A stretch of DNA of 64,000 bases from Phycisphaerae bacterium. Its GTDB lineage: Bacteria; Planctomycetota; Phycisphaerae; Sedimentisphaerales; Anaerobacaceae. The notes under the pieces are model-generated. The model saw only the letters and a program-made list of their open reading frames with translations. It ran no database searches and was not told the DNA's origin. The position numbers and the translations under genes are program-made. Shown one piece after another: positions 57,562 through 64,000 of this stretch. The stretch is taken from assembly GCA_028714855.1 (NCBI GenBank), contig JAQTLP010000006.1, positions 1 to 64,000 on the forward strand. The letters are read 5' to 3'. The stretch's first letter is position 1. Each line of letters opens with the position of its first letter.

Positions 57562-59078
57562 GAAAACAAGCAGAAAACATGAAAAACGAACAACTAAAAC
57601 ACGTTTTGCCTGTGCTGTGTATGCTGCTTTTAATTCAATTGGCCGGCTGCACCAGCAGCGAAGAGTTTTACCAGGAGGCAGGTTTATCCAGAGATAGTGC
57701 TTATCGCCAGTGGAAAAGCCAAAGGGAAGTCCAGGAGCAATCTCAAACGCGGATAAACGGCCAGCTAAGCCTGCAGGACTGCCTGAAGCTTACCATCGTA
57801 AACAACAAAGCACTACAGCGTGTTGCTCAAGAAAAGGAATTTGCCCGCGGGAATGAGCTGAAGTCGTATTCAGCAATTTTGCCTTCGGCAAATCTCACCG
57901 GTGATTATACACGGCTTGATGAAGTTCAATCCATTGCCGGCTTTACGATTGGCGATGTAGATAACTATTCAGCCGGCCTTATGGTCACCCAGCCGGTCTT
58001 TGCCGGCGGCTCAATAATCGCCAATATAAACGCCGGAAAATTGTTTTCGCTGCTTACCGACCAGACGGTTCGTGCCACGACGCAGGACGTAATTTACGAA
58101 GCAGAACAATCCTATTACGATGTTCTACTTAATCAGCATCTATACCAAATAAGCGCTGACGCAGTCCGTTCTTCCCAGGCACATCTGGATGATGTGGAGT
58201 TTAAACGCTCCGGCGGCGTCGCCTCGGATTTTGACGTTCTGCGCGCCCAGGTGGAGTTGTCCAATTTCCAAGCCGAGCTGATAAAGAACAAAAATGCCAT
58301 TAACGTATCAAAGGCACAACTGCTGAAGGTGATGGGCATTTCACAGGACAGCAATTTTATTCTATTGGATGAGCTAATTTATGTTCCTCTAAAGATCACT
58401 ATGGAACAAGCAGTTGAAACGGCATATCACAACCGTCCTGATTTATATAAACGACAGTTCGACATAAAGTATCAGAAGGAATTGCTTAATATTGCCCGGA
58501 GCCGATACTGGCCGACTATCAGCGGCTTTTACGACAATAGCTGGGCAAAACCCGACCCGCACAACAGCACGATGATTGAGTGGGGCAGCGCCTGGCAGGC
58601 TGGCGTTATGGCTACGCTGCCTGTATTCGACGGTTTTTCTCGCGAAGGCGACATCATACAACAGAAGGCCCGGTTTAAACAATCCCAGATAGATTTAATT
58701 GACGCGGAAGAGACTACTTTATTCGAACTGACCAAAGGACTGTTGAGTATCGAGGACGCAGAGGAATTCGTTCAATCACAACAGTTAAACCTTACCAGGG
58801 CAGAAGAAGGAAGCAGACTTGCGCAAGTCGGTTATCGAGAGGGCATAAATACGCAAGTGGAGGTAATTGATGCCGAGTCGGCTTTGACCGAGGCAAAATC
58901 GTTTTATTACCAAGCTATATATTCTCATATAATTGCCAAACTTTACCTGCAAAAGGCAATGGGGATACTGACGACTTTCGAGGCCGGGCGGGCCGAAAAC
59001 CAGGTCAACCCTTCAGAAACCTTAAGTAAAGAAACATCAACAACTTTTATTGATGAAAAGCAAGAGCAGACAAGATGA
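57558..59078 (+). CDS. TolC-like outer membrane efflux lipoprotein
   Basis: A 506-residue protein. VLPVLCMLLLIQLAGCTSS is a lipoprotein signal (lipobox LAGC). Two outer membrane efflux (OEP) repeats follow: LSLQDCLKLTIVNNKALQRVAQEKEFARG with VTQPVFAGGSIIANINAG, then AVETAYHNRPDLYKRQFDIKYQKELLNIARSRYWPTISGFYDNSW. The long heptad helices are visible. It forms the outer membrane channel of the RND pump. The start at 57558 overlaps the TetR stop; an ATG at 57579 is also possible. It overlaps the adaptor gene by four bases. Confidence 0.9.
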   Translation: MRKQAENMKNEQLKHVLPVLCMLLLIQLAGCTSSEEFYQEAGLSRDSAYRQWKSQREVQEQSQTRINGQLSLQDCLKLTIVNNKALQRVAQEKEFARGNELKSYSAILPSANLTGDYTRLDEVQSIAGFTIGDVDNYSAGLMVTQPVFAGGSIIANINAGKLFSLLTDQTVRATTQDVIYEAEQSYYDVLLNQHLYQISADAVRSSQAHLDDVEFKRSGGVASDFDVLRAQVELSNFQAELIKNKNAINVSKAQLLKVMGISQDSNFILLDELIYVPLKITMEQAVETAYHNRPDLYKRQFDIKYQKELLNIARSRYWPTISGFYDNSWAKPDPHNSTMIEWGSAWQAGVMATLPVFDGFSREGDIIQQKARFKQSQIDLIDAEETTLFELTKGLLSIEDAEEFVQSQQLNLTRAEEGSRLAQVGYREGINTQVEVIDAESALTEAKSFYYQAIYSHIIAKLYLQKAMGILTTFEAGRAENQVNPSETLSKETSTTFIDEKQEQTR

Positions 59079-60220
59079 AAATAGATAAAAAAGTTACATA
59101 TCGGATAGCAGCGTTTTTACTGGTCCTTTTCATCCTTTGGTTCGCCTTTATGCGAAAAGCTCCTGAAAAGCCAGAGAAAAAGACAGTTCCGGTCGAGATT
59201 GAGACAGTAAGCACCGGTTCGATAGAAGAGACGATGGAGCTGACCGGTTGGATAAAGGCCAACCAGCTCGTCGATATCGCCTCTAAGGTTCCGGGCAGAG
59301 TTGAGTCTTTGAGCGTTATTTCGAATGAAGGTGCTCAGGTTAACCTTGAAGAAGGGGTGGAGGTGCAAAAGGGCCAGCAGCTTGCTTCCATTGACCACGA
59401 TGTTTATTTAGTGGAAGTCGCCGCCGCTGGGGCCAACCTGAAAGCTGCAGAGGTTGAAATTGCCGACGCCGAGCGTGAAAAGAAACGTATGGTCGCCCTC
59501 TACGAGGGCGGTTCTGCCACTGAGCAAAGTAAGGACAAGGCCGAAACCTCTGCCGCGATGGCAGCCGCAAGATTAAGCTCGGCCAGGGCCAATCTTGAGC
59601 TTGCAGAAATAAACCTGCGGGAATCGGCGATAACCTCGCCTATCGACGGAATAGTTACCGCCAAATACATTGACGTCGGTAATTTAATCAAAGCCGGCGA
59701 CCGCATTGTTACCGTAGCTGATATGAAAACAGTAAAACTTATTGTCGCTGCTGCCGAAAGATACGGTGAGCAAGTCCTTGTCGGCATGCCCGTGAGAATA
59801 AAAGTTGACGCGCTGCCCGAAAAAGTATTTACGGCTAAGGTGTATTCAGTTTATCCGGTTCTTGATGAACAGACGCACACTATGCAGATTGAAATACGTA
59901 TGGACAACGGTGAATTGCTGTTAAAACCCGGTATGTTTGCAAGAGTTATTTTAATTACAGAGCGCAAAGACGATGTGGTTGTTATTTCAAGGGATGTTGT
60001 TCTCGGCGGCAGGATAGATGAACCTTATGTATACGTTGTGGAGGACGGTACGGCACACAAGCGTTTTGTCAAGATTGGAATAAAGCAGGCGGATAGCTGC
60101 GAAATAACCGATGGATTAAAGACCTCCGAGATGCTTGTGGTTAATGGTATGAATTACCTGACGGATGGAATGAAGGTCGAAGTTGTGCGATTGGAAGAAA
60201 TTGGTGTAGATAAAAAGTAA
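59075..60220 (+). CDS. RND efflux periplasmic adaptor (MFP/HlyD family)
   Basis: A 381-residue protein. An N-terminal membrane anchor (about 8-24, IAAFLLVLFILWFAFM) replaces a lipobox. ASKVPGRVESLSV and GQQLASIDHDVYLVEVAAA form the barrel-sandwich (lipoyl-like) half, a helical hairpin follows (about 110-170), then ITSPIDGIVTAKYIDVGNLIKAGDRIVTVADM and a beta-barrel with GMPVRIKVDALPEKVFTAKV. The end LLKPGMFARVILI is typical. It links the inner membrane pump to the TolC-like channel. Confidence 0.93.
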   Translation: MKIDKKVTYRIAAFLLVLFILWFAFMRKAPEKPEKKTVPVEIETVSTGSIEETMELTGWIKANQLVDIASKVPGRVESLSVISNEGAQVNLEEGVEVQKGQQLASIDHDVYLVEVAAAGANLKAAEVEIADAEREKKRMVALYEGGSATEQSKDKAETSAAMAAARLSSARANLELAEINLRESAITSPIDGIVTAKYIDVGNLIKAGDRIVTVADMKTVKLIVAAAERYGEQVLVGMPVRIKVDALPEKVFTAKVYSVYPVLDEQTHTMQIEIRMDNGELLLKPGMFARVILITERKDDVVVISRDVVLGGRIDEPYVYVVEDGTAHKRFVKIGIKQADSCEITDGLKTSEMLVVNGMNYLTDGMKVEVVRLEEIGVDKK

Positions 60221-60236
60221 AAGGGTAACCGGTAGT

Positions 60237-63200
60237 ATGAAACTTGCTCAATTATCCGTAGACAGACCTGTAACCACTGCGATGATATTTATAGCGATGG
60301 TGGTTTTGGGATTGGTTTCATTGTCGATGCTGGGATTGGATTTGATGCCGGAAATGGAGATACCTGCCGTTTCGGTTATAACCGCCTATGAAGGAGCAGG
60401 ACCTGAAGAGGTGGAAACACTGATAACTGAACCGATGGAGGATACGCTTAGTACCATCTCCGGTGTTGATGAAGTGATTTCAGTGTCCAAAGAAGGAATA
60501 TCAGCAGTAACATTAAAGTTTGCTTGGGGCGAAAAAATAGATGAAAGCACCAATGACGTGCGCGAGAAGATTGACCTGATTAGGGACAGGCTGCCGGAGG
60601 AAGCTGACAATCCTGTTATTTTTAAGTTTGACCTTGCAATGGCACCAATTGCAATTATTGCAATTACCGCTGGTGACAGCTATCCTAATTTGCAGAATAT
60701 AGTCGACGATGAGATAGTTGACCCGCTTAAACGCGTCGAAGGAGTTGCTTCGGTAACGCCTCGTGGGGGATTGGAGCGGCAGATTCGCGTTGATATAGAC
60801 CGCGATAAGCTGGCCGCTTTGAATTTGTCGGTCGCACAGGTAAATGCAGCTCTCGCCGCTCAAAATATCAGCACACCCGGCGGCAACATAAAGACCGGTT
60901 ACAAGGACTATCTTTTGCGTACCCCTGAGGAATTTTCCAGTCCTCAGGAGGTCGCTGAAGTGATTATTGCCCAACGCAACGGTATACCTGTAAAGCTCAA
61001 AGATGTTGCCGATGTGAGAGATTTTTTTAAAGAGCGGACCTATGAGGTACGGATGAACAGCAAAAGGGCAATGGCTGTTTTTGTCCAGAAGCAAAGCGGA
61101 GAAAACACAGTTGCAGTTGCCCGGGCAGTGAGAGAAAAACTCGAGGAAATAAAAAAGAATTTGCCGCCTGATGTTGAACCTAAGATGGTAATGGATAACT
61201 CCGAGTTCATATTAGCTTCGGTGGGCAATTTACGTAATACGGTTTTATGGGCCGTATTTTTTGTTTTTATAGTGCTTCTTTTTTTCCTGCGAAACCTTCG
61301 AGCCAGCATTATTGTTGCACTTGCGATTCCAACTTCGCTTATCTTTACGTTCTTCCTAATGTACCTGGCTGGCTACACGATTAATGACACTTCGCTTGCC
61401 AGTCTGGCTATTGCTGTTGGTCTCGTTGTTGATAATGCAATAGTTGTTGTTGACAATATCAGTCGTCATCGTGCCAAAGGTCAAAGACCGAAGGAAGGCG
61501 CTATTTTGGGGGCGAATGAAGTGGGTGTGCCTGTCATTGCCTCAACACTAACGACCATATCCATTTTTGCACCAATTATATTCGTCGGCGGGATAACAGC
61601 AATTGTATTCGGTCAGTTTGCGGCTATTGTGACGATGGCGTTGGTGGTTTCACTGTTTACAGCCCTTATGCTTGTGCCGATGGCATGTTCGAAAATTTTG
61701 ACAGTGCGCGATGCAAATTCACCAAAATCTATTTTGGATTCGTTTTATAACCTGGGCGAAAAAACCTTAAATAATATAGAAGAACTGTACGTCAAGTTCC
61801 TGAAGTGGTCGCTGTACAATCGCAAAATAATCTTCATTTCCTGTATCGTTTTGTTTATATCGAGCATTGGGCTTGTTAGCTTTATCGGTACAGAATTCTT
61901 CCCTGAGCAGGATCAGAATCGTTTAATGGCAAATTATGAATTACCTATCGGTACAAGGTATGAACGTACCGGTGCTGTAGCCCGGCAGTTACAAAAAATA
62001 GTGGAAAACAGTGTCCCTGAGAGGCGTGACAGCTTTATCCGCTGGGGTGTTTATGGCAGTGCCAGCGGCGGACAATTTGCTACGGAGGAAGAAAGCTATA
62101 AAGGCATCCTGTTTATCAGCTTGAAACCTAAAAGGCAGCGGGATGTTTCCCCTTCTGATATTATAGAACGGCTTCGCAAAATCACGGCTGATATGCCTGG
62201 GGTTACTATTCGCTATAGTGCCGAGGACCCGGTTGAAGCAATGGTATTCGGCAGCGGCGGGAAATTGGCCGTCGAACTTTACGGCCATGACATGGATTTG
62301 GCTCGTAAGTATGCGGATTCTGTTAAAGCGGCAATAGAGTCCATTGATGGCATCAAGGATGTTGAAATCAGCAGAAAAGAGGAAAAACCGGAGATTAAGG
62401 TTATCGTTGACCGCGAAAAAGCATCGAAACTTGGTCTCGATGTGAGGACTATCGGTAAAACGATAGAAACGTTTTTTGCAGGCGATACCGCAACGAAATA
62501 TCGCGAGGGCGGAGATGAATATGATATAGAAGTCAGGCTGCAGGAACAGGACCGTAACAGAATTGAAGATTTACGGGATGTGTTTATCAGTTTGCCAACA
62601 GGTGCTCAGGTCAGTCTGGCTAATATCGCCAAAATCGAGCAAGGAGTAGGGCCGACGAAGATAGAACGAAAGGACCAGGCGCGGTATATTACGGTTTCCG
62701 GCGAAATAATCAGCGGCAAGGACCTCGGTTCGGCGGTAAAGGAAGTTGAAAAAGCCCTTGATAGTATCCCTGCACCACCTGGTTTTAGTTATAAATTTGC
62801 CGGTGCTGAGAAAGAAAGGGCGGAAGCATTCCGGCTGTTGTTGATAGCTGTTGGTTTGGGAATGGTGTTGGTATATATGGTGATGGCTTCGCAGTTTGAG
62901 TCTCTGCGTGACCCATTTATTATCTTTCTGTCCATCCCATTTGGTATTGTAGGTGTGATTATTGCATTGGCGCTGACGGGACAAAGAATGAGCGTTATAA
63001 GTTTTCTGGCCTTGATTATGATGGTTGGCATTGTAGTAAATGACGGTATTGTACTTGTCAGCTTTATAAGCATACTTCGCCGAAGGGGCCTTAGTGTTTA
63101 CTCGGCGATCATTGAAGGGGGCCGCAGTAGAATGCGACCTGTAATATGCACTACCGCTACTACGATTCTGGCGATGATACCTCTGGCTCTTTCAAGAAAT

Positions 63201-63344
63201 GAGGGCTCTGAGATTTGGGTGCCGTTTGCGATAACGGTAATTGGTGGGTTGGTTGTTGGGACCGTAATTACGTTGGTTATGATGCCTACTTTATATAGCG
63301 TGTTTGAGGGTTTCAAGATTACTGATGCAAAAGGCCAATTATGA
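60237..63344 (+). CDS. RND family efflux permease (HAE1/AcrB-like)
   Basis: A 1035-residue inner membrane transporter of the usual length. SVDRPVTTAMIFIAMVVLGLVSLSMLGLDLMPEMEIPAVSV is the conserved first helix and loop. Two large periplasmic loops follow helix 1 and helix 7. Helix 4 has AIAVGLVVDNAIVVVDNISRHR, with one of the two AcrB proton-relay Asp residues kept and the second replaced by Asn, as in many HAE1 members. GGRSRMRPVICTTATTILAMIPLAL near the end is diagnostic. It exports drugs or other amphiphiles by proton antiport. It follows the adaptor by 16 bases. Confidence 0.95.
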   Translation: MKLAQLSVDRPVTTAMIFIAMVVLGLVSLSMLGLDLMPEMEIPAVSVITAYEGAGPEEVETLITEPMEDTLSTISGVDEVISVSKEGISAVTLKFAWGEKIDESTNDVREKIDLIRDRLPEEADNPVIFKFDLAMAPIAIIAITAGDSYPNLQNIVDDEIVDPLKRVEGVASVTPRGGLERQIRVDIDRDKLAALNLSVAQVNAALAAQNISTPGGNIKTGYKDYLLRTPEEFSSPQEVAEVIIAQRNGIPVKLKDVADVRDFFKERTYEVRMNSKRAMAVFVQKQSGENTVAVARAVREKLEEIKKNLPPDVEPKMVMDNSEFILASVGNLRNTVLWAVFFVFIVLLFFLRNLRASIIVALAIPTSLIFTFFLMYLAGYTINDTSLASLAIAVGLVVDNAIVVVDNISRHRAKGQRPKEGAILGANEVGVPVIASTLTTISIFAPIIFVGGITAIVFGQFAAIVTMALVVSLFTALMLVPMACSKILTVRDANSPKSILDSFYNLGEKTLNNIEELYVKFLKWSLYNRKIIFISCIVLFISSIGLVSFIGTEFFPEQDQNRLMANYELPIGTRYERTGAVARQLQKIVENSVPERRDSFIRWGVYGSASGGQFATEEESYKGILFISLKPKRQRDVSPSDIIERLRKITADMPGVTIRYSAEDPVEAMVFGSGGKLAVELYGHDMDLARKYADSVKAAIESIDGIKDVEISRKEEKPEIKVIVDREKASKLGLDVRTIGKTIETFFAGDTATKYREGGDEYDIEVRLQEQDRNRIEDLRDVFISLPTGAQVSLANIAKIEQGVGPTKIERKDQARYITVSGEIISGKDLGSAVKEVEKALDSIPAPPGFSYKFAGAEKERAEAFRLLLIAVGLGMVLVYMVMASQFESLRDPFIIFLSIPFGIVGVIIALALTGQRMSVISFLALIMMVGIVVNDGIVLVSFISILRRRGLSVYSAIIEGGRSRMRPVICTTATTILAMIPLALSRNEGSEIWVPFAITVIGGLVVGTVITLVMMPTLYSVFEGFKITDAKGQL

Positions 63345-63631
63345 AAGCTGTTTTGATTATACACAACGTCGCGATTAATGAGCAGGTAAATGAGATGCTG
63401 GTTTCTATTGAGATTAATTGCTACACCAAATTCACCAACACCTTGGGCAAAGGTATGCTCAGTGAACCGCATTTGAATACCGACGTTTGGCCTGGGGAGA
63501 ACTACGGCACTTTTGTTGTTACCGACCAGGCCAAAAGCAAAGAAATAATGGATAAAGTCCGACAAATGCGGGAGAAACTGGGTTCTGAAGGTCTGAAGGC
63601 ATTTATGTGGGATATCGACGATGCTACATAA
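63341..63631 (+). CDS. PG0541-type transporter-associated small protein
   Basis: A 96-residue cytoplasmic protein. MKAVLIIHNVAINEQVNEMLVSIEINCYTKFTNTLGKGMLSEPHLNTDVWPGENYGTFVV fits the PG0541 family, which is found after RND permease genes and has a PII/ferredoxin-like fold. KQ-type nucleotide motifs are not evident. It overlaps the permease stop by four bases, so it is translationally coupled. A regulatory role on the pump is an inference from position and fold. Confidence 0.85.
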   Translation: MKAVLIIHNVAINEQVNEMLVSIEINCYTKFTNTLGKGMLSEPHLNTDVWPGENYGTFVVTDQAKSKEIMDKVRQMREKLGSEGLKAFMWDIDDAT

Positions 63632-63779
63632 TGGCAGTTTAATTAAGACGTTATGGTCTGTAAGTAGCTTTGAATACGAAACTTAACAAACAGCAAAAAA
63701 ATCTTCTTGTTTTCGAAAAATTTTCTGGCCAAATCATTCCTAAAAGCAGATAATAACCTTGGTTTACATTTGGTGCAGT

Positions 63780-64000
63780 ATGGAAACTACTATAAACTAT
63801 AAACCGAATGTTGAAGTTGTTTCCGATGCTGAGGGACTTGCACGTAGAAGCGTTGCACTTTTCGTTGGCGATGCGGAAAAAGCGATAAAAGCAAAAGGCG
63901 TCTTTTACGTCGCGATATCAGGGGGGCATACACCTTGGCGTTTCTTTGAACTGCTCAGCGAAGTACCCAAAGCAAAAGCTCTGCCCTGGGACAAAATACA
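63780..64000 (+). CDS. pgl: 6-Phosphogluconolactonase (5' part; runs off the window)
   Basis: The first 73 codons are present. METTINYKPNVEVVSDAEGL is followed by KAKGVFYVAISGGHTPWRFFELLSE, where SGG(H)TP is the sugar-phosphate loop of the Pgl/glucosamine-6-phosphate isomerase superfamily, and ALPWDKI matches the later conserved WxxI. Reaction: 6-phosphogluconolactone to 6-phosphogluconate in the oxidative pentose phosphate pathway. The RBS is weak (GGTG). It is separated from the efflux operon by 148 bases. Confidence 0.85.
   Translation, partial: METTINYKPNVEVVSDAEGLARRSVALFVGDAEKAIKAKGVFYVAISGGHTPWRFFELLSEVPKAKALPWDKI

Overview
The window looks like chromosomal DNA of an anaerobic or microaerophilic planctomycete, most likely class Phycisphaerae (Sedimentisphaerales-like). 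This is an inference from several signs: a PEP-CTERM exported protein, a DUF6599/DUF362/Fe-S/aldo-keto reductase gene set with Tat signals, split transketolase, NAD-type dihydroorotate dehydrogenase (PyrDB plus PyrK), siroheme-based heme synthesis genes, and intergenic DNA full of degenerate repeats. Four tRNA genes were folded by eye: Ala-CGC, Val-TAC, Pro-GGG and Arg-TCG. No rRNA, CRISPR array, intact insertion sequence or prophage was seen.

Layout. 0-8.5 kb: a secreted glycoside-hydrolase-like protein, a GIY-YIG protein, a methyltransferase flanked by copies of one repeat, tRNA-Ala, a nitroreductase, tRNA-Val, the Tat translocase genes tatA-tatC, and an FRG-domain protein. 8.5-13.6 kb: a four-gene operon (DUF6599, DUF362, polyferredoxin membrane protein, aldo/keto reductase); three of the proteins carry RR motifs and so probably use the Tat system encoded nearby. 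13.7-18.6 kb: a small transcription unit with a 31-codon ORF, hldD, a deoxyribosyltransferase/TIR-like protein, DUF502 and YdjM-like membrane proteins, and tyrS. 18.6-24.3 kb: lipoproteins, tRNA-Pro, an aspartyl-protease-like lipoprotein, glycerate kinase and the PEP-CTERM protein. 24.6-29.8 kb: an operon of split transketolase, a zinc dehydrogenase, a GarR-type reductase and a GntP permease. With the glycerate kinase it suggests use of an imported sugar acid.

29.8-38.7 kb: tRNA-Arg; a TusA-DsrE-DsrE-histidine kinase unit; an aminotransferase; an rplU with no rpmA beside it; then precorrin-2 dehydrogenase, a lone fumarase beta subunit, a 36-residue basic protein, a YchF-like GTPase, a fused siroheme decarboxylase (AhbA-AhbB) and an AhbD-like radical SAM protein. 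39-45.6 kb: an HtrA-like protease, then an overlapping operon of glycosyltransferase, radical SAM/HhH protein, pyrK and pyrD. 45.8-49.8 kb: a SorE-like dehydrogenase, a class II aldolase and an unusual E2-like acyltransferase. 49.8-55.1 kb: a signalling operon (PAS histidine kinase, response regulators and a GspE/PilB-type ATPase). 55.9-63.6 kb: LapA-like and other small membrane proteins, then a TetR-controlled RND efflux operon. The window ends inside a 6-phosphogluconolactonase gene.

The least explained content is intergenic. It includes a 65-190 bp repeat present three times at gene 3' ends, an element with coding-like text present twice in opposite orientation, many perfect hairpins with different stems but a shared TTTAGCC flank, a roughly 62-bp tandem array, and short 10-bp-periodic word families. 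Among the proteins, the points most worth following are a histidine kinase ending in an MshEN-type motif upstream of a GspE ATPase that seems to lack it, a double-receiver protein whose start codon appears changed to ACG, and an E2 enzyme with Asn in place of the catalytic Asp.
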